A stretch of DNA of 34,930 nucleotides from a bacterium (GTDB lineage Bacteria > Actinomycetota > Acidimicrobiia > Acidimicrobiales > CATQHL01), in NCBI GenBank assembly GCA_026706565.1, contig JAPOYM010000042.1:1-34930 (forward strand), read 5' to 3'. Shown one piece after another: positions 1-8,150 of the stretch (the first letter of the stretch is position 1; each line of letters starts with the position of its first letter). The translations under genes and the position numbers were made by a program. The notes below the pieces were generated by a model. That model did no database searches. It had not been told where the DNA came from and saw only the letters and a program-made list of their open reading frames with translations.

Positions 1-727
1 GGGCCACCTTGTCGTAGGCCTCGCCGGCGGCGTCGTCGAGGGTCTGGCCCAGCAGTTCGTAGCGGCCGTGGCCGGTCATCTCGATGAGCATGGTGTGCCC
101 GCCGGACACCAGCAGCACGATCATGGGGAGTTCGGGGCCGGGATCGGAGGTTGGAGCTGCCGCCTCGGTAGGCGCGGGGGCCGGGTCGGCCGGCCGGGGG
201 GCCGCTGCCGGGGTGTTGGCGCCGTCCGCCCGGCCGCCGGGAGTTGCCTCGTCCCTCGCGGCGGCCGCCGCTCGCCTCGCCGCCGCGTCGGGGCCGTTCG
301 TCCGACCGCCGGCGGCAGTACCGCCGATGTGGCCGGCACCGTCCAGGAAGGCGGCGTAGAGGTGGGCCTCGAGGTGGTTGACGGCCACGAACGGCACGTC
401 CCAGGCCAGTGCCAGGGCCTTGGCGGCCGAGACGCCGACGACGAGGGCGCCCAGCAGGCCCGGCCCGGCCGTGGCGGCCACCGCATCGGGAACCTCCAAC
501 TCGGCGTCGGTCAGCGCCTGCTCGACGGCGGCGGGAAGCAACTCCAAGTGGGCCCGGGAAGCGATCTCGGGCACGACGCCGCCGAACGCCCGGTGCAGGT
601 CGATCTGGCTAGTGACCACCGAGGAGCGCACCCGGTGGCCGCCGGCTACGACCGCAGCCGCGGTCTCGTCGCACGACGTCTCAATGCCCAGCACGGCGGC
701 GGCGGGGTCGTAGCTCACACGACTCAC
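1..727 (-). CDS. tsaD: tRNA N6-adenosine threonylcarbamoyltransferase TsaD, partial (3' end off the window)
   Basis: TsaD is the catalytic subunit that transfers threonylcarbamoyl from TC-AMP to A37 of ANN-decoding tRNAs in the cytoplasm, working with TsaB and TsaE. The minus-strand frame reads [15 protein letters not shown] near the N-terminus, then [15 protein letters not shown], the metal-binding NHLEAH motif, and later [20 protein letters not shown] and [12 protein letters not shown], all TsaD hallmarks. About 242 codons are present. The start is GTG at 727 (an in-frame GTG at 718 is an alternative); a TAG lies in frame just upstream. It follows tsaB by about 15 bp, so it is probably translated from the same mRNA. 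Odd: between the AAFLD segment after NHLEAH and the [12 protein letters not shown] strand there are about 71 residues rich in Ala, Pro, Gly and Asp, where the family usually has about ten. The frame stays open through this insert. Confidence 0.93.
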   Translation of the reverse strand, partial: MSRVSYDPAAAVLGIETSCDETAAAVVAGGHRVRSSVVTSQIDLHRAFGGVVPEIASRAHLELLPAAVEQALTDAELEVPDAVAATAGPGLLGALVVGVSAAKALALAWDVPFVAVNHLEAHLYAAFLDGAGHIGGTAAGGRTNGPDAAARRAAAAARDEATPGGRADGANTPAAAPRPADPAPAPTEAAAPTSDPGPELPMIVLLVSGGHTMLIEMTGHGRYELLGQTLDDAAGEAYDKVA

Positions 728-742
728 GATACGTCGGCCACG

Positions 743-1528
743 CTAGGGCCTCACGAAACGGTCGCCTGACGGGGGGCTGGCGTCGGGGGGACGCAGGTAG
801 ACGGGTTCGGCAGCTTCGGGGGCGACCGCGGCGCCGGCCAGCGCCTGCTCGCGGCCCAGCAGAGCCACGGCACCGGGCGACGGGTAGAGCAACTCGGCGG
901 GCATCGGGTCCTCGGGGCTCGCGTTCCCGTTGCCTACGTGAACGAGGCAGCCAGCGGTGTAGTCGAGGAGGCCGTCGGGAGAAAAGATCACGTCGGCCCG
1001 CCCTTTGGGCGTGTCGAGGCGCGGGAGCACCAGGAACTCCAGCCTGCTGTCGAATCCCTTCTCGCCCGGCTGCTTCGTGAGGCCGGGAATGTGTCTCCTC
1101 TGGCCGGAGATCACTTCCGCGAGGTCGGTTTCGTCGACCTGGTAGGCGGCCCAGAAGACCTCGCCTCTGCGGGCGTCCAGGGCGCTGATTATGACCTCGC
1201 CCGATTCGACCAACGGGGCTGCGCCGAACGCCAAAGCCTCCAGGCTGCAGACCTGCACGACGCCGATGCCGAGCGCCGCGGCGGTGGCCTTGGCGGTGGC
1301 GAGTCCGGCCCGCAGCCCCGTGTAGAGCCCCGGGCCGTGGTCGACGGCGATGGCTTCTACGTCGCCCAGCGCTACCCCGGCCTGCTGGCAGACGAACCGC
1401 ATCTGCGGCGCCAGCGCCTCAGCGTGGCGTCGGGGCAACGCCAAGCGGGTCTCGGCGATGACGCCGTCCTCGGCCGCCAGAGCGCAGCCGCACTGGTCCG
1501 AGGCGCTCTCGATCCCCAGTATCAGCAT
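743..1528 (-). CDS. tsaB: tRNA threonylcarbamoyladenosine biosynthesis protein TsaB
   Basis: TsaB is the inactive ASKHA-fold paralogue of TsaD that scaffolds the t6A complex. The 261-residue product starts [17 protein letters not shown], which corresponds to the nucleotide-fold strand, and carries the family segment HGPGLYTGLRAGLATAKATA near residue 64 and the C-terminal EPVYLRPPDA. Its ATG at 1528 overlaps the tsaE stop by 7 bases, so translation is probably coupled. It is longer than the usual 220-230 residues, mostly from a loop around residues 130-190. In many bacteria rimI follows tsaB; here tsaD follows directly and no acetyltransferase frame is present between them. Confidence 0.93.
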   Translation of the reverse strand: MLILGIESASDQCGCALAAEDGVIAETRLALPRRHAEALAPQMRFVCQQAGVALGDVEAIAVDHGPGLYTGLRAGLATAKATAAALGIGVVQVCSLEALAFGAAPLVESGEVIISALDARRGEVFWAAYQVDETDLAEVISGQRRHIPGLTKQPGEKGFDSRLEFLVLPRLDTPKGRADVIFSPDGLLDYTAGCLVHVGNGNASPEDPMPAELLYPSPGAVALLGREQALAGAAVAPEAAEPVYLRPPDASPPSGDRFVRP

Positions 1529-2109
1529 GAATCCTCCTTCAGCACAGACTCGGGCCCCTCGCGGCTGTGCCAGTCGGGGCCGCGGGGGGCGACGGTGACG
1601 ATCCGGTGGTCAGCGGTGTCGGGGAGACCGGCAGGATCGGGAGGGGCGGCGCCGGGATCGGGGAGAGCGGCGCCGGGATCGGGGAGGGCGGCGCCGGGAT
1701 CGGGCGGGAAGGCGAAGTGGAGGTCCAAGCGGTCGGTCGGGAGGGTCAGGCGATCGGCCCACTCCACGACCACGACGCCGCCGCTGTCGAACAGCTCCGG
1801 CAGGGCGAGGTCCTCGGCGTCGGCGTCGCCTTCGAGGCGGTAGGCGTCGATGTGGTGGATGATGAGCGGCGGGCCCGCACCCTGAAATGACTCGTAGGTG
1901 TTCGCCAGAGTGAAGGTGGGGCTAGTCACCGGGGTGGTGACGCCGAGCGCTCGGGCCAAGAAGCGCACGAAGGTGGTCTTGCCGGCGCCGAGGTCGCCGT
2001 TGAGGCCCAGCACGTCGCCCGGCCGCAGCACGGCGGCAACCGACTCGGCCAGTCGCTGCGTCGCCTGAAGGCCGCGCAACTCGACGAAGGATCGGCGTTC
2101 GGTCGTCAT
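1522..2109 (-). CDS. tsaE: tRNA threonylcarbamoyladenosine biosynthesis ATPase TsaE
   Basis: TsaE is the small P-loop ATPase needed to cycle the TsaB-TsaD complex in bacteria. The 195-residue protein shows Walker [11 protein letters not shown] (residues 38-47), SPTFTL (63-68), HIDAYRL (86-92) and EWADRL (116-121) in the family order. The chosen ATG is at 2109 ([13 protein letters not shown]); an open frame extends further upstream but runs through a hairpin repeat and lacks family similarity. Odd: residues 135-160 hold three copies of a seven-residue PDPGAAL-type repeat encoded by a 21-bp tandem repeat, inserted in the C-terminal strand region. It is the first gene of tsaE-tsaB-tsaD. Confidence 0.93.
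   Translation of the reverse strand: MTTERRSFVELRGLQATQRLAESVAAVLRPGDVLGLNGDLGAGKTTFVRFLARALGVTTPVTSPTFTLANTYESFQGAGPPLIIHHIDAYRLEGDADAEDLALPELFDSGGVVVVEWADRLTLPTDRLDLHFAFPPDPGAALPDPGAALPDPGAAPPDPAGLPDTADHRIVTVAPRGPDWHSREGPESVLKEDSC
1631..1712. repeat. 21-bp tandem repeat inside tsaE
   Basis: The element GCCGGGATCGGGGAG recurs at 1651, 1672 and 1693, with a degenerate copy near 1631. The period is 21 bp and the reading frame is preserved; it encodes the PDPGAAL repeats of TsaE. Confidence 0.9.
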
Positions 2110-2164
2110 GCTCCTCGAAGTGTGCCCCGGCGTCAGCGGCGAGCGACACCCGAGACGGCGTGCT

Positions 2165-2191
2165 CTGGATTCCGGCCTGCGCCAGAATGAC
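2165..2191 (+). repeat. dispersed 27-bp hairpin repeat, copy A
   Basis: Begins CTGGATTCCGGCCTGCGCC and ends AATGAC. The core ATTCCGGC-CTGC-GCCGGAAT is an 8-bp stem with a 4-base loop; in this copy the right arm has one change (GCCAGAAT). It lies between the glycosylase gene and tsaE. Three more copies occur near 19694, 20288 and 23526, all in the same orientation. It resembles the widespread REP-like intergenic palindromes. Confidence 0.85.
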
Positions 2192-2231
2192 AAGTGAGGG
2201 GCGGACCGAGTTGGGCATCCGCGGCACGGGC

Positions 2232-2831
2232 TCAGGTTTGGCGGGGCTCCATTGCCTCCATGAGGGAGAGCCTGGCGCGGACTAGGTCGGCGCGGGTCTC
2301 GGCGACCCGTTCGCTGCCGCCTCGCAGCAGGGCGGCCGGGTGGTAGGTGGGCACGAGCACCACCCCGTCGCCCCAAGCGTAGCGCTTGCCGCGCAGCCGG
2401 GTGATGCCCTCGGTGGTGTCCAGCAGCACCTTGGTGGCGAAGTTGCCGAGCGTGACCAGCACCCGGGGCGCCACCAGCTCCACCTGACGCTGCAGGTAGG
2501 GGCGGCAGGCGGCGATCTCCTCGGGCTCCGGATCACGGTTCTCGGGCGGGCGGCACTTCACCACGTTGGCGATGTACACCGCCGAGCGGTCGAGTCCCAC
2601 CTCCTGGGCCAGCAGCTCGTCGAGCAGCTTCCCGGAGCGGCCCACGAACGGCAGCCCTTGGCGGTCCTCCTCGGCGCCGGGCCCCTCCCCCACGAGCATC
2701 AGGTCGGCGTCGGGGTCGCCGGTGCCGAACACCACGGTGGTGCGCCCCTCCGACAGCGGGCAACGGGTACAGGCCGACGCTGCCGCCGCCAACTCGCCCA
2801 ACTCCAGGGAACCGAAGTCCACGTCGCTCAT
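2232..2831 (-). CDS. uracil-DNA glycosylase, family 4 (iron-sulfur)
   Basis: This enzyme removes uracil from DNA to begin base excision repair. The 199-residue protein has the family 4 motif GEGPGAEED (residues 48-56), [11 protein letters not shown] (61-71), and the C-terminal HPAALLR (164-170). Four cysteines sit where the [4Fe-4S] cluster is bound: C21 and C24 (CTRCPL), C93 ([10 protein letters not shown]) and C109 (ACRPYL). The length is normal. The ATG at 2831 lies 7 bases after TAGGCA, a possible weak -10 box, so it may be leaderless. It points the same way as the t6A genes but is separated from tsaE by 122 bp with a hairpin repeat. Confidence 0.94.
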   Translation of the reverse strand: MSDVDFGSLELGELAAAASACTRCPLSEGRTTVVFGTGDPDADLMLVGEGPGAEEDRQGLPFVGRSGKLLDELLAQEVGLDRSAVYIANVVKCRPPENRDPEPEEIAACRPYLQRQVELVAPRVLVTLGNFATKVLLDTTEGITRLRGKRYAWGDGVVLVPTYHPAALLRGGSERVAETRADLVRARLSLMEAMEPRQT

Positions 2832-2878
2832 CGGATGTTGCCTAGCCGCGGAGGCGGGAAGTCACCCCCGAGAAGCCG

Positions 2879-3466
2879 TCACTCGGCGGGCTCGGGTTCG
2901 GGGCCGAAGATGTCCCCCAACGGGCAGGTGAAGCCCGCCACCACGTCGAACCCGTCGAGGGCGCCGCTGCCGATGATCGTCTCGACAGGCCGGCCGGGGC
3001 GGTGTACGTCCACGGACCGCCGCTGCGGGTACACCACCCAGACGAGGCGCACGCCGTGACTGAGCCACATGCGCGCCTTGTCGTGCGTCGCCCACCCTCT
3101 GTCGCTGGGCGAGGCCACCTCCACTACCAGGTCGGGAACGACTTCGGCGTAGCCGTCCACTTCGGTGCCCAGCGGCATTCGCTGAACCGAGGTGAAGGCG
3201 AGGTCGGGCTCGCGCACCGTGTCGGGGTCGCGCTCCAGCCAAACGCCCGAATCCGAACCCACCACCGTGCCCAGCCGCCCCGCGTCGGCGAAATCCACAA
3301 GCCTCGCCCCCAACCTCACCACGACCGAGCCGTGTCGCTGCCCTGCTGGCATGGTCTCACAGAACTCCCCTCGGATCAGTTCGCCGCGCACACCCTGCAC
3401 GTCGAGGCGCAACAGGTCGGCCGCCGTCAGCAGTGCTGTCTCGCTTCTCGCCTCGGTGATCGTCAT
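2879..3466 (-). CDS. Uma2-family (DUF820) PD-(D/E)XK nuclease-like protein
   Basis: The 195-residue protein matches the Uma2/DUF820 fold: EPDLAF (residues 86-91), [13 protein letters not shown] (111-123), K130 in the helix before W134, and the strand [17 protein letters not shown]88, E116 and K130 are the likely metal and catalytic residues of the restriction-endonuclease-like core. The biological substrate of this family is unsettled; copies are often numerous in bacteria. The ATG at 3466 has a purine-rich ribosome site (GGGAGGGGAG) about 5 bases upstream and a possible -10 box TAGGGT at 3495-3500. It is separated from the flanking genes by 48 and 92 bp. Confidence 0.88.
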   Translation of the reverse strand: MTITEARSETALLTAADLLRLDVQGVRGELIRGEFCETMPAGQRHGSVVVRLGARLVDFADAGRLGTVVGSDSGVWLERDPDTVREPDLAFTSVQRMPLGTEVDGYAEVVPDLVVEVASPSDRGWATHDKARMWLSHGVRLVWVVYPQRRSVDVHRPGRPVETIIGSGALDGFDVVAGFTCPLGDIFGPEPEPAE

Positions 3467-3557
3467 GCTCGCTCACTCCCCTCCCGGCCCGCACACCCTA
3501 CCGCAGCGACACTGCGGAGGCGGAACTGCGCCAGCGCCCGGCGGGGGCCTCGGGGGG

Positions 3558-5258
3558 TCAGCTGCCGACGGTTAGGACTGAGCTCCCTAGCCAGCGGTCC
3601 TCGGGGGGCTGGGCGGGGAGGTAGCGGGCGGGGGGCAGGAGGCGGTTGCTCCAAGTGGCGCCGTCGCGCTCCTGGAGGGCGAACTCCACCCGTCCGCTGG
3701 CCCGCAGGCGGGCGATGATGCGCACCTGGGTGTCGCTCACCGTCATGGCGCTGCTGCCGAGCCACTGATCCACCCTGGCGTTGCGGGGCAGCAGCCTCGC
3801 CGCGGGCAGGATGCGATCCGACCACCCGCCGCCGGTGCCGCGGGCCTGCAGGGCGAACTCCACCCGGTCGTCGCTGGACCGCTTGCGCACCACGATGCGC
3901 ACCTCCGCTTCGCCGCTGGTGGGGATGAGGTCGGTGCCGCCGGAGGAGGCCTGCGTGGTGGGCGGCGGGGCGGGCGGCGGCAGCGCCTGCGTAGTCGTGG
4001 TCGTGGCGACCGCGGCGGCGCAGTCGACGATGAACTCGAAGATGAAGTCGTCGGCGCCGCCGGCCCGCCAAGTGCGGGTCTGGGTGGTGCCGGCGGCCAC
4101 GCCGCAGTTGGAGGGCAGGTCGCTGATGGTGGCGGTGACCGTGCAGCCTTCGACGTTGTTGGACGTGAGGCTGCGGGCCAAGGCGAGGTACATGCCGCCC
4201 GGGCCGAAGAGGGTGAGTCCGTGCTCTTCGTCGTGAACGGTGAAACGCCCTTCGTTGAGGGGAGCGGCGAACCCTCCGCCCGGACGCCTGACGATGGTGG
4301 CCGAACTCGGGGCGCCGATGGCCGGCGGGAGAGTGCCGGAGGCCACGCCCCCGCAGGAACGGCTGATCTCGTAGGAGGCGGTGCCCTGGTTGTTGGAGTT
4401 GCGGACGTTCTGCACGATTGCGATGCGCCCGTAGGGGAGTTGCACCAGCTTCCCGAGCTCGACGGTCATGGCACCGTCGTTGCCTGCGCTGCTGGTGTCG
4501 AAGGTGAGCCCGCCGGAGTCGGTGATCCTGAACGGGGCGGGCGCGTTCTGGATCGTCACGTCGAACTTGCAGGAGCCGTTGCTGGGAATGCCGGGGAACG
4601 CCTGCTTCACGGTGCCGTCGTCGCCGCCTTGGAGGGTGAGCACGAAGACCTTGTTGCAGCCGCGCCCGCTGCGGGTGGCGCTGTTGGGCCCCACGCGGAT
4701 GCGGAACGTGGAGGCCTCCACGGCGCGCTCGGCCCGGGCCTCCAAGGCGGAGTCGTAGGACGACCGGGGCAGTGCTTCGATGGCGTCCTCGGGCTCGATG
4801 TGGAACGTCACGTTGATGGAGGCGTCGCAGGCGCCGTTCGTCTTGCGTTGCGCCTGAACGGCAGTGGCGCCGCCGCGGGCGCTGTCGTTGGTCATCACCT
4901 CGTCGGCCCAGTTGCTGCCGTCCCAGCTGACCTCGGCCTCGCAGATGCTGCCCGGTTGGCTGGATTCGTTGCGGGCGGTGGCTGTGATGGTGTAGGTGCA
5001 GTTCAGGTTCAGGATCTGGGCGGTGTTCCCCTTCGGATCCAGCCAGCCGGACTCCCAGTCGCCGTGACCCGTCGACTCGCCGCAGCCTCCGAAGGAGTCG
5101 ACGAAGACCTTCACCTCCCAGTCGGAGTTGCTGGCCTCCGCGTTGGCGAACGTGAACCCGGTGACCTGAGCCGACGCGGACGATCCGACGGCCACCAGCG
5201 TGGTCGCCGTCAAGGCCACCGCCAGCAGGGACAGTCGCAGGCGTTTGAAGTTCAACAC
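3558..5258 (-). CDS. secreted protein of a local four-paralogue family, with two C-terminal RVEFALQ repeats
   Basis: Function unknown. The 566-residue product begins with a classic signal peptide (about residues 1-30, cleavage after SASA). Start is GTG at 5258 with AAAGGAGG 7 bases upstream. Residues 31-270 are Cys-containing and beta-rich by appearance. Residues 278-413 form a module also seen in the next three genes: IAIVQNV (279-285), LNEGRFTV (334-341), paired cysteines (372, 385) and a last strand FIFEFIVDC ending at C413. A Thr/Pro linker (414-440) leads to two similar units, 452-507 and 511-564, each with VR.., RVEFALQ, WS.R.LP.AR, and WLGSS.xTV. Unlike the other three it does not end in a Pro-rich tail. 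It may attach to or decorate the cell surface; this is inference only. Confidence 0.9.
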   Translation of the reverse strand: MLNFKRLRLSLLAVALTATTLVAVGSSASAQVTGFTFANAEASNSDWEVKVFVDSFGGCGESTGHGDWESGWLDPKGNTAQILNLNCTYTITATARNESSQPGSICEAEVSWDGSNWADEVMTNDSARGGATAVQAQRKTNGACDASINVTFHIEPEDAIEALPRSSYDSALEARAERAVEASTFRIRVGPNSATRSGRGCNKVFVLTLQGGDDGTVKQAFPGIPSNGSCKFDVTIQNAPAPFRITDSGGLTFDTSSAGNDGAMTVELGKLVQLPYGRIAIVQNVRNSNNQGTASYEISRSCGGVASGTLPPAIGAPSSATIVRRPGGGFAAPLNEGRFTVHDEEHGLTLFGPGGMYLALARSLTSNNVEGCTVTATISDLPSNCGVAAGTTQTRTWRAGGADDFIFEFIVDCAAAVATTTTTQALPPPAPPPTTQASSGGTDLIPTSGEAEVRIVVRKRSSDDRVEFALQARGTGGGWSDRILPAARLLPRNARVDQWLGSSAMTVSDTQVRIIARLRASGRVEFALQERDGATWSNRLLPPARYLPAQPPEDRWLGSSVLTVGS

Positions 5259-5411
5259 GGCGCGCCCTCCTTTCCGACGCCGGGCAGCGGACCCCGACTA
5301 GGTCCCGTGCCGAGTGCCGGCTGTTGAGATTCCGGCGAAGGTCAAGGTTAGTAGCCTTCGGTGGCCGACGGGCGGATAGGCGCCGCCCGCGGCTCGGCGG
5401 CGGGCATCCGC

Positions 5412-6839
5412 TCAGCCCGCGAACATGTCCATGACCGGTCCGTCCGCAACCGGGCCCGCGTCCTGCGCCGCCGGGGCGGGCGGCGGCGGGGCGGAGGGCG
5501 GCGGCGGGGCGGAGGGCGAGAGGGGCGCGGCGTCCTGCGGCGGCGGGGCGGCCGGCGAGAGAGGCGCGGCGTCCACCGGCGGCGCCTCCTGGGCCTCGGC
5601 GGGCTGGGTGCAAGTGATGTCGAAGGTGAAGTCGAAAGCTGTCAGCGGTTCGGCGACGGTCCAGACGAGCGAGCGGATGGCGCCGCCGGCCACGCTGCAA
5701 CGCTCCGGCACGCCGAGGACGGTGGCGATGACAGAGCACCCCACGAGGGTGTCGGCCGCCGCTCGGGAAGCTGTCGCGGCGTAGGTGTAGACAGGGCCGA
5801 AGTTGGGCGCTGCGGGCGAATGCACCGTGAAGCGGCCCTCGCTGAGCGGCACCGTGGCGGACGACGGGGGCGGGCCGTCGTGCGAGAGGCCACCGCACTC
5901 GCGCGCGACTGCGTAGGAGACCTCGCCGCGGTTCTGCGAGCCGGCGACGTTCTGCACGATGGATATGCGGGCGTGCGGCAGGGCGGCCAGCGAGGTGAGG
6001 TCGACCAGGATGGTGCCGCCGGTGTCCTCGAAACGAACGGCGCGGCCCTCCCGGGCGGCGAAGGGAGGGGCCGCCCCCAAGACGGTGGCCCGGCGCAGGC
6101 AGGCGTCTAGGACCTGCCCCACGTCCACCGACGCGGGCGCCCCGTCGCCCGCCACGGTGATGAGGTACGTGTGCTCGCAGCCGACGGGCACTCGGGCGTC
6201 GGGCGCGTAGTCCGGCTCGATGAGCACTTCGAAGTCGACCAGCGGCGCGGCGGCGCGGGCCAGGGCCGCCAGTTCGGCGTTGGCGGAGGCGCCCGGAAGG
6301 TCGGCCACCACCGTGGCGGCGTCGATCTTGAAGCGGGTCTCGGAGACGCCGCGGCACCCCGAGCCGGGCGCCTGGCGTATCGAGAGCCTGTGCTGCCCGT
6401 CGGGCCTGGTGACGCTGAGCAGGGGGAGGCTCACGTAGTCGGAGTCGCCGGGGTCGGCGCCCCACGCTGCCTGCGGGGTCACGGTGCAGGCGTCCCGCGA
6501 GGCGTCGCGCAGGGTCGCGAAGATCTCGTAGACGCACTCCTGGAAGCCGAACTGCGCCGCGGCCTCGTCTCCTGCCTCTATCCAGTGGCTGGTGTACGTC
6601 GTGACCCCTTCTTCGGAGGCACAGCGATTGAGAGTGCGGGCGGTCACCCGGACCTGCCACCGCTCGTCGGGGCCGGTCGAGCGTTCGGCGTTGTCGAGAG
6701 TGTTGCGGAATATGAGCGGCGTGGTGGGCGGCGGATCGTCGTCGTCGCTCTGCGCCGACACGGGCGACAGGCTGAGCGCCGCGGCGAGCGAAAGCGCCGC
6801 GGCGAGCACTAGCCCTCGGCCCCCTCGAAGGTGTGACAC
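5412..6839 (-). CDS. secreted protein of the local paralogue family, Pro/Ala-rich C-terminal tail
   Basis: Function unknown. The 475-residue protein has a signal peptide (residues 1-29, cleavage after VSA). Start is GTG at 6839 with GAGGGAG 7 bases upstream. It matches the protein encoded just downstream along most of its length: an N-terminal Cys-bearing region (C73, C102, C118), then the shared module with ISIVQNV (292-298), Y309, C315, LSEGRFTV (332-339), C368 and C381, and the final strand FDFTFDITC ending at C410. Residues 411-460 are Pro/Ala-rich with repeated DAAPLSP. The protein ends ADGPVMDMFAG, which resembles the ends of the two proteins encoded upstream. It is probably exported by the general secretory route and remains outside the membrane. 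Confidence 0.9.
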   Translation of the reverse strand: MSHLRGGRGLVLAAALSLAAALSLSPVSAQSDDDDPPPTTPLIFRNTLDNAERSTGPDERWQVRVTARTLNRCASEEGVTTYTSHWIEAGDEAAAQFGFQECVYEIFATLRDASRDACTVTPQAAWGADPGDSDYVSLPLLSVTRPDGQHRLSIRQAPGSGCRGVSETRFKIDAATVVADLPGASANAELAALARAAAPLVDFEVLIEPDYAPDARVPVGCEHTYLITVAGDGAPASVDVGQVLDACLRRATVLGAAPPFAAREGRAVRFEDTGGTILVDLTSLAALPHARISIVQNVAGSQNRGEVSYAVARECGGLSHDGPPPSSATVPLSEGRFTVHSPAAPNFGPVYTYAATASRAAADTLVGCSVIATVLGVPERCSVAGGAIRSLVWTVAEPLTAFDFTFDITCTQPAEAQEAPPVDAAPLSPAAPPPQDAAPLSPSAPPPPSAPPPPAPAAQDAGPVADGPVMDMFAG

Positions 6840-6955
6840 GCTCAGTCTCCCTCAACCTCGGCATTCAACGGGTGTACCGGCCGATCCCCTCCTCGCTCCA
6901 TCGTAGCGACATCGCCGCCGACGGTGGCGGGATTCTCCGCCTTCGGACCGGGCCG

Positions 6956-8035
6956 TCAGCCCGTGGGGGCGTCGAGGGGAGGGCCGACCTCGGGCGGCGG
7001 CTCGGGGGGCGGTGGCGGAGCGGGCGCAGGCGGCGGAGCAGGCGGCGGCAACTCGGGCGGCGGAGGCGGGACAGGCGGAGGCGCAGGCGCAGGCTGGGGC
7101 GGAGGCGGCGGAGGCGGCGGAGGCGGCGGAGGCGGCGGAGGTGGCGGGGCTTGGGCGGGCTGGGGCTCGCTGCAGACGACAAGCACCTCGAAGATCACCC
7201 GGCCGTCTGCGTCGGCGTCGGTGAGCAGGTTCTTCGAGTCGCCGCTCGAGTAGCCGAACACGCAGTGGGCAGGAACTTCCGACGCTAGGAGCTTCACCCC
7301 GCACGGCTCTCCCCGACCGTTGACGGCAGGTGTGCTGTAGCCGTCGGCAGTGGGCCCGATAGCGGCGGAGACGTTGTAGGTGCCCTCCCGGAGTTCCACG
7401 GTGGACCAACGCTCGAAGGTTCTCCCCGCGGGCACCGCTTCAAGCTGGCCGGGGAGTTCGCCCAACGCGCACTCCCCGATCTCGAGCCGGTAGCCGATTC
7501 TGCCCCTGTGGGAGTCGCCGGCGACGGTCTGCACGAGGTGTACGGTGCGGACGGCCACCCGCACCCGCAGCGTGACGTAAGAGTTCCGGCCCCGCACGTC
7601 CCGCGCCCTGTTGGCGCCGCCCGGGGCGTCGAACCCGGCGGGCGGCACCACCTCGACGTTGTAGCGGCAGTTAGTGGCGGTCGTCCTGCCGGCCACCGTC
7701 GCGGTGTCGCCCGCTACTCGCAGCACCGCGCGGATGCGGCCCCCGACCGATTCGGTGGTGGCGCTCGCGGACCTGCACTCGGCGTGCGACCCCGGCACTG
7801 GGGCGGCGACCACAGTGAAGCGGGTGTTGGCGACGGCGCTGGCGCTGCGAAGATCGGAGGTTGTGCCGGTGTCGTCCTTGTAGCCGGTGTCGACGACGGT
7901 CACGGTGATGGTGCCCGACGGCTCGGCGTCTTGGGCGACCGCCGGCACCGAGGTGAGGGCCGCCGCGGCGGCGAGAAGGCAGAATGCGGCGGCCGTCGCC
8001 GACCCGGTTCGCCGCGGCGGTAGCCGTTCGATCAA
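6956..8035 (-). CDS. secreted protein of the local paralogue family, poly-Pro tail
   Basis: Function unknown. The 359-residue protein has a signal peptide (about residues 1-34, cleavage after AVA). TTG at 8035 is the probable start: it lies 7 bases after TACGAT (8043-8048) with no ribosome site, suggesting a leaderless message. Residues 70-150 align with the protein encoded just upstream (TRFTVVAAPV, NCRYNVEV, GFDAPGGANRARDV). The shared module follows: VHLVQTV (165-171), C189, LREGTYNV (215-222), C245, C258, and a final strand IFEVLVVC ending at C288. Residues 292-350 are almost all Pro with Ala and Glu, including an unbroken run of 17 Pro, and the end is PPLDAPTG. The tail probably forms an extended polyproline stalk. 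Confidence 0.88.
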   Translation of the reverse strand: MIERLPPRRTGSATAAAFCLLAAAAALTSVPAVAQDAEPSGTITVTVVDTGYKDDTGTTSDLRSASAVANTRFTVVAAPVPGSHAECRSASATTESVGGRIRAVLRVAGDTATVAGRTTATNCRYNVEVVPPAGFDAPGGANRARDVRGRNSYVTLRVRVAVRTVHLVQTVAGDSHRGRIGYRLEIGECALGELPGQLEAVPAGRTFERWSTVELREGTYNVSAAIGPTADGYSTPAVNGRGEPCGVKLLASEVPAHCVFGYSSGDSKNLLTDADADGRVIFEVLVVCSEPQPAQAPPPPPPPPPPPPPPPPPQPAPAPPPVPPPPPELPPPAPPPAPAPPPPPEPPPEVGPPLDAPTG

Positions 8036-8042
8036 GGCACCG

Positions 8043-8048
8043 ATCGTA
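8043..8048 (-). promoter_or_regulatory. -10 box TACGAT for the gene starting at 8035
   Basis: On the minus strand TACGAT is followed by 7 bases and then the TTG start, matching the TANNNT-N6/7-start pattern seen at eight other genes of this window. No -35 box is clear. Confidence 0.45.
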
Positions 8049-8099
8049 GCACTGCCGCGCCGGGTTTCCGTTGCGGGCGGCGCCTGGGGGCAAAACGGC

Positions 8100-8127
8100 G
8101 AGGGGGCCGGCCGCGGCCGGCCCCCTC
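8100..8127 (-). terminator. perfect 28-bp GC-only-stem palindrome, likely terminator of the gene ending at 8151
   Basis: The 28 bases from GAGGGGGCC to GGCCCCCTC are their own reverse complement. On the minus strand it lies 23 bases after the stop at 8151 and is followed by GCCGTTTTG, a weak T run. As RNA it would fold into a very stable hairpin. It separates this gene from the next promoter at 8043. Confidence 0.75.
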
Positions 8128-8150
8128 GGGGTTAGGAATCGTGGGGTGGA

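Noticed and set aside
2110-2376. Longer tsaE start at 2376
   Set aside because: The extension passes through an intergenic hairpin repeat and into the glycosylase gene; family similarity begins at 2109.
5325-5352. Possible fifth copy of the 27-bp hairpin repeat (GATTCCGGCGAAGG)
   Set aside because: Only one arm is present and it cannot form the stem.
3463-6864. A 1133-codon open frame on the minus strand
   Set aside because: It crosses two genes with signal peptides and ribosome sites in another frame, is made of Arg/Pro/Gly-rich sequence typical of shifted high-GC frames, and has no motif.
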